Positions 41,216-55,245 of a DNA stretch of 64,000 bases are shown here, one piece after another. The notes under the pieces are model-generated. The model saw only the letters and a list, made by a program, of their open reading frames with translations, did not search any database and was not told the origin of the DNA. The stretch comes from Carya illinoinensis (Eukaryota; Streptophyta; Magnoliopsida; Fagales; Juglandaceae): NCBI RefSeq assembly GCF_018687715.1, contig NC_056764.1, positions 1,614,501 through 1,678,500 on the forward strand, read 5' to 3'. Each line of letters opens with the position of its first letter. Positions within the stretch are counted from its first letter, which is position 1. A program made the translations under genes and the position numbers.

Positions 41216-44200
41216 TATGAAATACTAATTAATTGAGGACATTAATTAATGCCGATTAAATGGAAAGCACTAGGACGGACGCCACCTGCACTCGAAGGAG
41301 TACTGTGCTTCGATTATGAGACAGCGATTGTCGATCCTCCGCATATAAATATTGCATGTCTTTTCCCCTACCCTTCGTTTATATATAATTAAGCCTATAT
41401 AGAAGATCAAAAGCACATGACACATAAACTAGTACCAATAAATTCTCGCCAGGGAACTACTTAAAGAAAAGTCCTTTAGAAAATTAAATATAATCCGATG
41501 TAAAAACATTAATGCTAATCTGTATGGAAAGCACTGGCATATATATATATGGGTCTGATCTATTCATGTGCTTAATCCTACGTGGAATTAATATTACTGA
41601 TAACTGTTTGTACGTCGACTCCCCGCATTTATATTTTCCACTTTGATGGCTCCATTGAATTTTTGCCTATATATATATATGCGCATTATATGAAGAAATT
41701 CATCTCATCAAACCAATTCTAATAAATTAGTAGTTTGCTCAACCGTTATAAACATGCTCAACATCTTATTCATAGGCAATGTGAGATTTATTTTTTAACA
41801 CTTTTCTTCATATGCAAGCCTGTATTTTTGTTTGTTCTCATTACGAAATAAGTAGTGTGAGCTTTCATTCGTCCTGTTTATAAGGTTAAAGTAAATATTT
41901 ATCTTTAAATCGATTTTATGAAATGAATTAAGCTCATGAACCTTTTTAATATATGTTAAACAACGTCATGGAGACAATAGTAGTTAGTACGTACCCAATT
42001 ATAATGCAAGTTCTAATTATATATATGTTTAATTTGGAGGAGCATGATTCGACTTCCCAGAAGATCATCCCATCAATTCTATTTGTTTACGGAACGATCA
42101 CAATAATTCATAGATAACATAATTAATGTATAGATCATCAGATATTGAATTAATGGTTAATATATATTTCATGCTCATACACGTACATGAGCATGAAATA
42201 TATATCAGATCACAAACCAATGATATTGCACGTGTACGTACACGATCATCTTTAATTAATAATTAGCATATATGACTGTGTTTGTGCATGTTCTTAATTT
42301 GTTGTGTTTTTCCTACCATCTCCCACTATATAATAGTATGATTGAGACCTTAATTGGACTTCTTGTAATAATTAGAATAAAATAGAGGGAGAGGCATATC
42401 ATCATGATCATCTCTCTCTCGCACGCACCCCGATCATGGATTGTTTGCCTTAAGTTAATTGTCACCACCCCACCCAAAAAAGACATAGAATCGAAACAGA
42501 TCAAGAATTAGTATCGGCCTATCATGAAAAGCTTATTGTAACTAGCGGCCTACCGACCGATCTTCTCCATATATGCATGTATATAGCGTACGTGATGTCA
42601 CTTCTACAAGTGAAACTAATTAAATTGTTTTTCCTAATTTACCTAAAAATCAGAATAAGTATATATAAAGGAGGAAGGTTCTGTATATAATAGCTTTGGC
42701 GCACGGAGACAAGAATAAGGATTGATTCGTTTTTGGGTTGCTGATATAATAATAATGATTTTGTTGGATCTCCAAATTAAGTTATTCCACGTCTTAATTA
42801 TTTGGAAGAAAGGAGAGAGCAGCCAATAGTGCATTGGGATCATGAACATGACCTAGCACACTAGCTAGCTATATATATATATATTATTAATTCTCTAGCT
42901 TACACTATATATATATGTACGACGTTACTTCTTGATGATCTTCTTCTTCTTCCTCGTTTTTGTCTGCTTTGACATCATAGGCACTACATGATTTACATGA
43001 GATAATGGTATATAATAAGGTACTGACGATGACGTCCATGACTTGATCATCAAGTAAATATATATTTATTGTGCCAAAACCATATTGCATGAAATACATG
43101 AGCTTATTCTAGTTAATGATTTGCAGCGTCATTAATCCTCTTGAAGCTCGATCGGCCTCTCTCCTTACCACTCATTTTTCCACATGATGAGTTTTACATG
43201 ATACATAGAACAATGACACGTACCGACACTAGCTCATTGGTGGCAGTTTTGTGGTGTAAAACGTTCGAAAGCTACGTCTACTGATGTAACTAGTCTTCAA
43301 ATCCACCAATTCACGAAGTTTTTGGATAATAACAACATTCTTAATTCTATGAAGATGGCATGTTGTAAAAACTTACACGTATCTTATTGGCACAAATGCA
43401 ATAAACTGATGTGTTTTCTTTTTCAGTAAACACATGGTGAGGAATGCAGGAACGAAAGTTTGCTAACGATGTTTTGACTTTTGGGGCCGACATCGTTGTC
43501 GGAAGGCACAGTTTTTAGATTTGTCGGATAACACAAATTGTCAAGAACTAGGAATTACAAGTAGTAGTGGAGGTAGCAAGCATGATGACGTTCAAGAAAG
43601 TTACGTACCCTCCTTTTTTGAGTCAATAGGCAATGGATCGAACAGATATATATATATATATATAGACTGAGTCCAAATAGCTAGCCTCCGTAGAATAACA
43701 GCCCTTTGCCATAAATATATTTCTGATACAACGCTCAATTGAATCAGTTAATGTAAAAGCACTAGCTAGACATTATAATTATTATAAGGTCTTTTCCACA
43801 AGATTTTCCAATTTATCATTCCCACCCATTATAGTATATGCTATTAAAAACTATGAGGAATGGGAAAAAATAAAAATAAAAACCCTGAAGAACTTTACAG
43901 AATCGTGGTCTTAAGATTATGCAGGCCAGCGGCCATAATTATAGCTAGCTGGCAGTAAAGCATGCAAGCACCATATATCCTTGGGATGGAAGTGGAATTC
44001 ACTTTCATGCTCCACAGAACGCATGCACAGAAGGGGTCCGGTCCTAAACATAAGCTGGTTGCTGGCCCCATATATACTTGGTTCCTAGTTGCACAAAGTT
44101 TCATCTCGGAAAGCACGTACCCGCACAATTGGTAGCTAGGTTCTATGATAGATGGCCTGGATTTTGAGTTTTGTCTGAAAAAGAAGGGATAATTTTCTAA

Positions 44201-44526
44201 AGATAATGGATTTCCTCCACAAACTCTTGACATGCTCGATCTGATTCCTAGAAATAATATTAACTTCTGATCTGCTACTGGATCCTATATGCATGGTCTC
44301 TATTGAACCACCAAAGCATGAAATTTGCATATACATTTTCCATGCAATGTTGAATAATTCAATCCTGAAACAGAAGCCATTAACATTATTGTGATTATAT
44401 ATATCGAGAGTTGTAATTTCTTATTATATGGAAAGAAAGAGTTCTTCTACTGTAAGATACAGAGAGGGAGGGTGGAAGTCTAGAAAAGCACTCATTTACA
44501 ATGAGGTCAAAACATTGAAAAACAGC
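41216..44526. other. Intergenic, no supported gene
   Basis: AT-rich. Contains a perfect 19-bp hairpin (42160-42205) and (TA)n runs near 42870 and 43647-43663. ORFs at 42905-43099 and 43895-44233 (minus) have no recognisable similarity. The right edge carries the 3' UTR of the MAP65 gene. Confidence 0.4.
42160..42205. repeat. Perfect 19-bp inverted repeat with an 8-nt loop
   Basis: Arms 42160-42178 and 42187-42205, with stem core TTTCATGCTCAT. A second palindrome, CGTGTACGTACACG, lies about 30 bp downstream. Confidence 0.9.
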
Positions 44527-47500
44527 CTATGTTCCCCTTGAGACTGAATCATCCTTTGGAAGTACGACATAGTTTACAGGAATTATGTTATTGATCCTGC
44601 CATCTCTATGTTCCTTCCCAGCTGATATTCCTTGGCGGCCTGAAGGAGTTGTCACACGACGACCAGTGGGTGTTCCAACCACAGTGTTAGCGCTGGTGCT
44701 TTGTCCCAGCGGCTTCTTTGGTGTAGGCCTTGAACCAAATCGGGCCTCTTGTTCTGCTGCAAGTTGGTCTTGCAGCCGTTTCTGCTCCTGCAAGACAAAC
44801 CAGATAAAAAAGCAATTACATATATTTTCACAATCAAATTAATGTTACTGTGGAATATAGGCGATATCAAGGATTGGCATCCTTAATAAGCTGTAATTTC
44901 AAGACCCTTCATCTCAACCTTGTTCAACACTCCTTATGACACGACACAATAAATAAAGGTACGTATGGCTATCAAACACTCTGAAATGGTTGAAATTCCT
45001 TTAAAAAACACATCTAACTTGAATGTAACCACACCAAACATCCGTATACAAATCCATCTAACAAAGTCAGCATGTTTTCCGTCCTATATATCATTCACCA
45101 TCTGGATCAAACACATTGGGAAACCATTAACGACAACAATTTCGTACTATTTCTAACGTATCATAAATGCAGGCCAGTAGACCTAAGCTATGTGCTGATT
45201 CCACTAATAATGTGAAGATTTCAAGAAATGACTGATACTTTTTTGGGATGAAGAATTTCGTCCAGAAAAAGTATTTTTGTTCATGTAGTGACGCCGAATG
45301 AGTGAATTATTGAGCTTCTGATTTTTCCACATTATTCAGAAAGTTTTAGGTGTTCATGACATTTTCCAGATAGCAAATGCATGGTTCAATGCAGTTGATG
45401 GGGGAGAAAATTCCACGGTATGCAAATGAAAATAACAGCTACCCAGACTGATTATAAGACAATATATGCTATCGTGTGCTATAGACTTATCGCAAAGCAG
45501 TAATTATCAGCATACCCGAAATTTACGCTTTTCCTCTTCTTTTCCATGGCGTAGTACAATGTAGTCTTCCAAGCTATGCAAGATGGAAACCTAAACTTGA
45601 AATCAGTATTTTATTATAACACCTAGTGAATACAATCGTTTACTTATAAATAAATAATAAAAAAAATTATAACATCCATTAACTCAGCTGAAATTTGAAC
45701 AATTACAAGCGGGTTTACTACCTTGTCATATAAGAAAGGGATTCCTTTCTCCATCTCCCAGGCTTTTACTTTTGTAGTCAAATTTTCGCAAATAGCTGTA
45801 GAAACAAGGAGTCAAATTTTACTTAATGACACTTCCAAGTCTTAGAGGTGATATACAAAAAGAAGGCTAAATAAACTTGATAAAGAAACTAAACAGCAGG
45901 AGCACGTGTTCAAATGACATTTCGGTTCCCAAGAATCCAAGATGTTCTCACTGATTTTTTTTTTTTTTTTTTTAACCCGGCAACAAATGCACTGAAGGAT
46001 ACAATTTTGTAGAACTTGTTACAAAAAGGGCGTATTATAACTAGTGATATATCTTACATCACATGTTCGTATACAAACTTATCCCATCTTGATATATACA
46101 TTTCATTTTCTAATATTCAGTATGAAAAATAGATATCAATGCTGCTAGCTATATGATATCGTCACTAGTGAACTTCGATGTCAGCATTCATTGAGTACAG
46201 TTTTATCCCACTATCGGGTCGCATTGATAGTCGGAAGGATCCCACGGATACCTTGTTTAATGTAGATTCTTCGGGAATGCCTAATTGCTGATAAACTGAA
46301 TTCAAAGTCTACCCCGAGGAGAGAACCCCTTTGTCATTGTGTTTGCTCATAGAGTTAACCCCAAACATTAATTCCCTTTCAGTGCCGTCAATGAGAATAC
46401 TACTAGGAGCACATGAGAATCATTCGTTCCGTGAAGCTTCTAAAATCAGGAATAAGCATACACTACTTTTGCAGAGGTGGTTATGGCATATGAGGTCACA
46501 GAGAAACAACTATTCAAGTGTAAATTTAGAAGCTATTACTAACAATACAAGGACTGTTAAGAACAATAGGTGGATGATAATCAAATGAGGACCATAATAC
46601 TCTATAAGCACTTTTCCTACTATTAATTCAGGTCTCATTGAGTTTTAACTAAAACAGTTTTGTGAGTTAAATCTAGTGTGACCAACTTTCATCAACACGT
46701 CTATAATAGAGTCAACATCAACTTCAACTTCCATATTTCTTAAAAAGAGAGGATCAGCATAAAAGCAAATTTGAGCCCAAAAAGTTGCTTTTGTTTTCTA
46801 TGCAAATAAGCGTAAACAAAAAGTTCTTTTTCTGTTTTTGAATTCTTTTCAATGGAATACGAGTGAACCACATTTAATTCATTAATAAGTTTTATGCCTA
46901 CAATCTGATAGGATTTTTGAGTGAACTACAGATACGGAAAACCTCACACAATGATCAATATAACAGGAATATGGTCACGAGTACCAAACAGCTGTATCAA
47001 AGACACCAAAACGGAATAACACAATTTCTGTTAAATTTATTCATGTCCCACATGGGTCAGCATGCTTTGTTCTTGGCCAATAAACAAAAATTAATTTCTT
47101 AGTATGAGTAGAGTGTGGCTGAAATTCAATAACCGAGTTGGCATTCCCTTCATCTATGGCATACTGTAGCGAATAACTAAATTGACTGCTGAAGATGTGA
47201 TTTTCTAAATCATAATAAGTAATATATATGCAAATTATAAAAATGAATGATGATTACAAGCTCACATGGTATTTTGCTGACCAGATTCCGTGCTTTCTCA
47301 GCACGTTTCAGATTTTTGTGTGCTCCTCTTCCAGCAGTGTATCGATTCTCATCCTGGACAATAAGTTGATACAATAATAAAGTAGCAGGAGAGAGGAATG
47401 GGGGGATCAATGTATGTCTCCACTGTAAAGAGCTTCAAAATGCTTTGATCTAAATCATAGCTAATTACATTTATCAGTAGCAAATGAAATGGTTACCATA

Positions 47501-50500
47501 CCCTCTAGAAGCATAACATACAGCTCAATTGTTCCATCAATGTTAGTTAACATTACAAAACAGAAGGAACTTGTGAAAGAGTGAGGTGGTTCTCGAATTT
47601 AATCTGCCACTTATAGGTTCTAGCGAGACGCTTGGACCAATACCATTAGAAAAAGATAGCGTAAGAGAGGGAGAGGGCGAGAGAGCTCCAAATTTAACCA
47701 ATAAGAAATGTTGAGTGCTCAACACAACCTTTATCTACAATTTTTCCAACCTAGGGCTCAAATTCCTGGGGTGGCAAGCAGCCGGACTTGGGTCAACCAT
47801 AAACTTGAACACCAAATAAATTGGTAGTCACAAGAAAGAACTTCAGAGAATAGAAATCCTTCCCATTAGATATTCATTACAAGGACTTCAAAAATGTACA
47901 AACTCCTAATTAGATCTAATTTGAACAGGTCTGTACAGGAACTTGATTATATCACCCATGCTTCTCATGATTCTTCTCTTTAAAACCATCTCAATGACCA
48001 TTAATTTAATTAATGAGCTGAAACTTACCCAGCATTTGCCACCTTAAGTAAAAACTAATCCTTCTATCTCAAAATAAACAAGAGGTTAAAACCAGTACAC
48101 ATTTTATAGAAACAAAATAGATGTAACTATCTTCCTAATGTGTCCTTTCAAGAAAGGTGGGATTAACTTTGAAAAAACATGAATTCAAATTACCGGCAAC
48201 AAGAAAGTTAATTAGTAAATTCTTTCAATTTTGCACACTCCCAAAGATTTTGTGAACAGCCCAAAAGGAAAAGCCGATAATATATATTCTGTACAGAAAG
48301 TTATCCACAGAGCTATATTTATTTTTGCCTCCAACCTTGCAACAGCTACTGACTCCATCCAATGATGTCTTTAGTAGCTAAATTCAATTCTAGTAAACTG
48401 TGATGTGCACAGTTTTTCGGGGAATTATATCTACGCACAATTTACTAAGACAATTCTAGTCAAAGGAAGTTTTCTGGGACAAGCTTTAGCACAATAAATT
48501 AAACCATTAACATTAACTTGAACATTGTATAAAAGAGCAAAAAGCAAATAAAAGGAAAACAAATTTGAAAGCTTGCAGTAATTTATGCATCAGTCGAGCA
48601 GCTTCCTATGGCAAGGAAAGGTGTTCCTTAGCATCTTTTACTGGTAAAAACCGTTAAATTATCAAATAACAGTGGCAGCCATAGCAAGATATCAGGATTA
48701 CTCCTGAGAAAATGGATTGGCATTTAATAGAATGATTGAATTTCCGCGTTTTACCCTTTCGTATTCTTCAAGCCATTTCTCCTCCTCAGTTGCATATCTC
48801 CACTTCTCTACCTTGTCCAAGATATCCTTCCTGCTTAGTGCTTGCTCTTTCGCTTTTGCAATTTGATCATCCATGCTTGAAAGAAGATCAGAGAGATCCA
48901 CATTACCTGTGAAGACATCAAGACATTTGAGCACAACAACCACATAGCCATTTTAAAACGGTTTCTACCTCAAAGAAACATGTATTCAACATCAAGCACG
49001 GTAATAGTATGATGATATAAGACCTTGAAAAGGAAACCATATCATAGTCAGAGTAGGAAAGCTGATATGAATCTAAACCATTTCTGCCTCACAGAATCAG
49101 ACACTTGAAACAACAAAATGCAATCAATAAAGAGTTTCATAAAAAGCTACACACACATGAATAAAAACCTACTAGGGAATCGATTCTAAGGATAAAAATA
49201 AAAATTAAAAAAAAAAAAGATAAAGACAATAAAAAATTTTCCCCATCAGAATTCTGAAGGAAAGAGATATAGTTCCAAACATTAATATGAGTTGTATTAT
49301 AACTATAAATACATAAAACAATAAAAATTTTAAGACGAAATCGCGACAAAAAAGAGGAGCATAATTCTAAAAAGATGGAATACAATAGACAAGCTCAGAA
49401 AGAACATCAAGAAGCCCGAACAGACAAGCTATATAATAGTGGTCTAACGTGCAACTCAGAGTAATTGTAGAAGTTTCAAGCAAGTCTAGAAAACAAGAAC
49501 AAGAAGAGTCCGGTGGACCAGAATCTACGAGGCTGATGAGAATCTGTCGTGCTGCATGACTATCTACATCCATATGAACCCCATTGTAGATTTCTTCCAG
49601 TTCAATCTGCCTCTTGAACACCAACTCCTTCATCTTTGAGGCTTTCAGCACATTCAATTGCTCAACTTCAAGTGCAGTCTGAAACAACATGTGCAACAGC
49701 ATTAACACTACAACATACCATCCCCTGAATATGAGCGACTAAAAAATATAAAGATACTAAGCATCACCTTTTCAATGACATCTAGAGCGAGGCACCCTTG
49801 TCTTAATACCTCATCAACCGAGGAAGAAATTAAGCTAGTTACATGTTCAAATCTTTTTTGCTCATCTAGTGATGTCTCCATGAGATTCCAAAGCTCTACC
49901 AGTGTCCTCCCAAGATCTTGAAGCTACAGCAAAAGCACATGCTTGAGAGATAATTTTTTTGGAAACTTTATGAATATAATACACCACCAAATGAAATTTT
50001 CCAACTTCACCCTTGAACATAAAGCTTGAAGGTATAGGATACCAGCCCCAAGTATAAATACGCGGAGGGGAGAGAGAGCACCCTGCTGAATCAATTAGAA
50101 AGCAAATAAAGAAAGATTTACAAAAAGAGGTTCTTGCTGTATTCCTATGGGAATCACAGATTTTGGTAACACACTACGGTTTATCTTAGATACTTTTAGC
50201 CCATAGTGCATAAATCATGATGCATTTACTCTTCTCACATAAGGCTTCTGCCTCAATGTCTGTATCATCCAAACCATCCTTTTGGTTTGAGATTTGATGT
50301 CACCACCCTAGTAATTGCCACTTAGTTCATACTAGAACTCAAATCCTCAAGCAAAAGGATAATTCAAACCAAAACTCCAAGTGATAGCTGATTTAAGGTA
50401 AGGATGCACATGGCTAAACGCTATAGGAGAAACAAATAAAAGAGATCCACCATCAGGTTCTACCGTTCTATGGTATTCTTCGCCTCCCAATATCAAGTGT

Positions 50501-50949
50501 TAATACTTTCTTCTGTAAAATATGAAGCCGCACAAAATAAAATATAATGAATCTATTAAACGGATAAGCTATGAATTGCAACTCAGACATTTTTATTTTC
50601 ACAAGTAAACTTTCAAGAATAAACTACTTGGCTATCATGATGAATATCGAGACCCTAGGTTCACCAGTAAGCACAAGGCTATTGGTCCTCTAAGCTCAAT
50701 GAGCGACTATAGCCTGTTAAATTACATAAGCAAAGATCCTGATGGCCAGATCAAGGTTGAAGACATAAACATACAGAATAACCCTGACTAAATCTTCATC
50801 GGTGGAAATATAGATAAAAATTGCATGAGTATATAGAATTCATATATGGCTACTTGCTTTAAAAACATAGACAAGCATATGAATGCATGCATGGAAGCGG
50901 CCAAGTGTATCTTGTATAAACTACACCCACGTATAGATAGATACACGGA

Positions 50950-51009
<60 letters not shown>

Positions 51010-52461
51010 CAGTGTTAAATCACCTTGTGTAGCCTTTGTTGTTTCTCCTGCTTTAGTGTGTGGATCACACCCGTTAATCTAGCAAGTGTGTCGTTGCTGA
51101 TGCTCTTTGATTGGCTACCTGAGGGATCAGTCAAGCTTGAGTGAACTTCATTTAGCGTCTTAGAAAAATCAATTGACATTACAGCTGACAGCTCATGGAC
51201 AGCTTTAATATGGCTGGTGACCTTTTGTAATCTGAAAATCTGCAAGTTAAACAAACAATGGAGCAAACATAAGTGAAATTGGATGTCCGTTACTCGTATT
51301 CTACAACTTAAACTCTAAATCACTATTGTTGAAGCAACCCTTTCATTCTGAAGTTCCAGAAGGTGTGACTTAAGCTCTCCCAACTTCTTCGTTGTCAGAT
51401 CACTTTCAGAAACTCGTGGATCAGAAGAAAGGCTAGATTGCCCATTGTCTGCTATTTCTGCACAGATCCGAACAACCTGTGACTGGATTTCTGAAAATTC
51501 CTTAATTCTTTCTTGCTTCTTTGACCTCAGCTCCTCCAGAATAGGTTTTATGGCAGATATTTGCTCCTTGAGAGTGCCCCTTCCCTTTCCAAACAGTACA
51601 GAAAGGATATCAACTCGACAAATAATATGGAAGATGATATAGTCATGGAAGAATGATATGAAACTATTATACAGAAAGCACACAGCAGTTGCTATGGTCC
51701 TCAATTATCGGTATAAAAAAATGGATAGAGAATTGCATTTTCTGCAATGAAATAAATTCAACAAGAACGTTAATAATGTAAAAATTATCATACCCGTGAA
51801 AAGGAGGCATGTTCCCCAAGGGAAGAGACGATATTGGTGATTTCAGCTTCAGCCTCGGCTAATGACTGACGCAAATCAGCCTTGTACTTTCTTGTATTTT
51901 CAACCTTCTTCCGATAAATGTCGAGGCACTCTTGCTCGAGTTGTAGAAGGATCTTGTCCCTGTCGCTGTCACTCTCCCCAATTTCGTCCCATATTATCTA
52001 GATGACCGAAGAACCAAATGCATAAAAGATTACACACGAAGCAAAATTTCTGGGTTTAATTTAGAGCATTGTGAGAGAATCAAAGTTTCCGAAAGAAATC
52101 AACTATGACTCGCACGCAGTGGGAACTGAACTAATACAAATACAACACCATTAAGAGCTTCAAACTGCCCGACATTAAATTGGGACCTAAAACTGTAAAT
52201 GGATGCATATTCTCATTCAGCATCAAACCCAAAATTACGAAAAATAGTTTGATGAGGACAAAAAAAACTTACAGTAAAATTCAAAACAAAAACATAGACT
52301 AACGCACGCACATGTGAATCATCCGCAGAAGTATCATGGATCGTGATAATGAAACAGAAAGCGAGCATATGAGAGAGAGGGAGAGAGAGAACCTGCAATT
52401 CCCGGAGTAGAGAACCGCAAGTGGTGCGAGACGGAGAGGTAGTCGGCGGCATATTCGCCAT
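44527..52461 (-). CDS. MAP65-5: 65-kDa microtubule-associated protein, MAP65-5-like
   Basis: Eleven exons in phase: 52461-52393, 51997-51794, 51584-51339, 51239-51024, 49923-49768, 49678-49519, 48906-48755, 47353-47266, 45795-45722, 45590-45516 and 44787-44527, giving 566 aa. The MAP65/ASE1/PRC1 family forms antiparallel dimers that crosslink microtubules in cortical arrays and the phragmoplast. The protein is mostly coiled coil (about residues 15-330). The conserved microtubule-binding region is seen in [20 protein letters not shown] and [18 protein letters not shown], followed by a basic Pro/Ser-rich tail ([22 protein letters not shown]) of the kind phosphorylated by mitotic kinases. The short tail ending [18 protein letters not shown] and the N-terminus fit MAP65-5 better than MAP65-1 or -3. 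The start is the first in-frame ATG. No lesion is seen. Confidence 0.93.
45950..47200. other. MAP65 intron 8, no feature seen beyond a poly-T tract
   Basis: Lies between exon 9 (45795) and exon 8 (47266). It holds a poly-T run at 45956-45974 and short ORFs without similarity. Introns 7 (47354-48754) and 4 (49924-51023) are likewise long and non-coding. Confidence 0.7.
50954..51006. repeat. (GA)n microsatellite beside a MAP65 splice donor
   Basis: About 26 GA units. On the transcript it is a CU-rich run starting about 17 nt after the donor of exon 4 (donor at 51023). Confidence 0.95.
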
Positions 52462-53448
52462 TACATAAGAACATGAAGGCGAAAAAAGAAACAAGAGATC
52501 TGAGTAAGAAGAACCGACTGCGAAGCCCCCGAGGCCAGAGCAGTGAGCGTTACGAGGCGTTTCTCTGCGCTATCTTCCTCCCTTGTTTTTTAATTGGCTT
52601 ATTTTGCTGTGATTTATTCCATTCCTATTTTGAAAGATCCACAGGCAGATTTGGCTTCATGATTGGGAGATAATCCCTTTTGAAATGCGCATGGGTTGTT
52701 CTTTTGGCGCCAATACTTCTCGTTAAACTTTCTCCCTTTTTTCCTTTTCTTTTTGCCCTTTCTTGTAAAGAAAAATAAAGTATAATAGTATTTAATTTAT
52801 GATAATGTTTTAGTTATAATTTCATAAAATTAAAAACATAAATGTAAATAGTTTGATATGTTATATTATATTATAAAATATATCTAATATATCACATAAA
52901 TACGTGCTAAATTGTGAAGAGCTTGCAAATGCAATTCTCACTTAAAAATTGTAAATATAATTTTTTTTTTTAATAATGTATTCATTAAAAACTCAATTCA
53001 TTTGATCGTTTTTAAAATTTCAAGGAGACTCGAATGTAATCCATTGAGCAAAGTATATATATTATTTTAATATTTTGCCATTAAACTAATTAACATAATT
53101 TCTTTGATTGACCAAATAGCCAACCGAATCTCTCTTCTTCTTTTTTTTTTTTCTTTTAATTACACTAAATTTAACTAATCAAATGCCCCCAAAAAAATCA
53201 TACGTTCAAACTACAAACTTTCCATTTTGATCAAACCATTTAAAAATAAAAGCTTTCTAATAATTAATTACGAAACAGATGTAAATGTAACTATTTTATA
53301 ACGTATTACATGCGTATAACGGTATAGTGTTATTTCAATGAGAATAAATGTTATTCTTTTAATTCGATTTTTTAATCTAGTTTAAATTTTAAATTTTGAA
53401 TATTCATCTTTCATTTTGCAGAGAGTCGTAAAAAAGGAAAATTTTATT
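52462..53448. other. MAP65 5' flank and AT-rich spacer
   Basis: A less AT-rich segment at about 52462-52720 probably holds the 5' UTR and core promoter of the MAP65 gene. Beyond it the sequence is AT-rich without genes. Confidence 0.45.
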
Positions 53449-53628
53449 CACTACACTTTCATCTTTTTCACATTCTACTACGTAAGATATAATATATTTT
53501 TCATCATTAGATGATCATTTTTCTTTTTTATTATAATGATAAATGTGAATGATTCTTTATCATACAATAATGATAAATGTGTTACATCTTACATAGTAAA
53601 TTGAAAATAAGATATAAGTGTAGTATAT
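53449..53628. mobile_element. Foldback MITE with inverted ends of about 55 bp
   Basis: The left end CTACACTTTCATCTTTTTCA to CTACGTAAGATATAATATATT matches the reverse complement of the right end (CTACACTTATATCTTATTTTC to CTATGTAAGATGTAACACATT). About 180 bp, non-coding. Confidence 0.75.
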
Positions 53629-53859
53629 AACATTATTCTATAAAAAAATTGGTATTGCATATATCAATACACACTGATTATGTTTGGTGAACTAGTTTTT
53701 CTTGATACACACATATATCAGTTAGACATTTTGTAATTGTTTTAGAATTGGGTTAGCAATATTTGACAATGCTAAACATTTATCAGTTGAATACAATATA
53801 TATTATGATTATTGTTTGCAATTATAGAGTAAAAGAGATATCAAATAGTTTTATAATAT

Positions 53860-54020
53860 GAAAAATCTAGTTACAAGTATAACTGCACACTCATATGTAT
53901 ATCAATCTAATGTGATTAGTCAAAAAATAGATTTTATTTAAAACAATACTAATTTAAATTTTAAATATAAAAGAATCAGTATTAGTACGTAAATTAGTAC
54001 GTTACTTTATTTATACATAT
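53860..54020 (-). mobile_element. MITE-like dispersed repeat, family 2 (inverted copy)
   Basis: Reverse complement of about 22057-22230, sharing a TTAAAATTTAAATTAG core and CGTACTAAT. Confidence 0.6.
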
Positions 54021-54826
54021 TAAAACTATTTATAATATTTGAGTTATTCTATTGTCAATTAGGTGTGTAACACATCATTCAAATTAGTTAAATGGTGAGA
54101 TTTGGTTTGTAAAATTAAAAATTAAAAATTTATTTTTAAAATCAAATTATATTATATAAACACTTTAATATGTATAATCTATATTGACTTATAAATAAAA
54201 TCTTTCATAATGTGTATTGAGCATTTCATACTTCGAGATTTTATTGCTTTGACAATATGATAAGTACTTGAATATATATAGATATTTTTAAATTAAAATT
54301 TCCAAATTTCCAAATATCAACTTTAAAATTCTATTATCACCATCGTTCGTGGGACAGTGGACACTATTACTCATTTTTCAGTCAATATATTGATTATAAC
54401 AATAATTGTTATTATTACAATAATCATAACCATTGTTGGCATTGTTGTGACATTAGAATCAAAGACCTTAGTTACTAGGATTGGTATGACGTAAACGTTA
54501 TTATCATGTTCTTTAATATATGACGCGAATTCCACAAACATTATAGTGGTTGTCCATAAGTAAAGGGTATCATTGTCGTGTTATAAATTGAGGGCAAATT
54601 ATATCAGGTCTGTTTTCTTTAATTTTTGAAAACTGTTTTAAAAGTTGAAAAAAAAAATGATGTTATAATTTAAATTTTTAATATTATTTTTATTTTGTAA
54701 TTTGAAAAAATTAAAATTTTTATTATATTTTATGTGAAAGTTTGAAAAATTATAATGATTATATGAAATAAGATAAGAATTAAATCAACATAATGTATTT
54801 ATAAAATGGAAGAGGACTAATACAGT
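54021..54826. other. AT-rich spacer, no gene seen
   Basis: Contains a short stretch rich in ATTGTTATTATTAC-type repeats near 54395-54450. Nothing coding. Confidence 0.4.
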
Positions 54827-54985
54827 CACAAAAAAGATTATTGAAAAGCAAACTCATAAATTAACATATTTTGATATTATACGTTAGATCTACTTTATAA
54901 TAAAAATAGTTTTGCAATCTAATATATCATATAAAATAAAGTCAGTTTGTGAATGTATTTATGTAGAATCTCTTTGTGATTAAAA
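54827..54985. mobile_element. Foldback MITE, family 1
   Basis: The left end TCACAAAAAAGATTATT to ACGTTAGATCTAC folds on the right end TTTGCAATCTAATATATC to ATCTCTTTGTGAT. It is the clearest of the family 1 copies in the window. Confidence 0.7.
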
Positions 54986-55068
54986 TATTTATAAAAATAA
55001 AAATAATGCATACTCCTTAAAAAAAATGTAAAATTCATTCAAAAACTTATTTTTATGAAAGAAAATGA

Positions 55069-55245
55069 TAAACACACGTCACATTTTATAATATTTTACA
55101 CAATAATGTTTAAAAGAAGGTTAATTTTGTAAACTATTGTATAAAATTAACATAATTTTACAAAAATACTCTTATTTTATAATATGTATTGTGTAAATTA
55201 TTGTAAAATATATTATGTGTATATCATTTTTCTTTTATAAAATGT
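55069..55245. mobile_element. Foldback MITE, family 3
   Basis: The left end AAAATGATAAACACACGTCA to TTTTACACAATA matches the reverse complement of the right end (AAAATGATATACACATAATA to TTTACACAATA). About 175 bp. Confidence 0.7.

Noticed and set aside
42905..43099. 64-aa minus-strand ORF with an acidic Glu run
   Set aside because: Too short and unsupported. The Glu run comes from a CTTCTTCTT repeat.
43895..44233. 112-aa minus-strand ORF downstream of MAP65
   Set aside because: No similarity, no exon structure and no promoter evidence. Probably chance.
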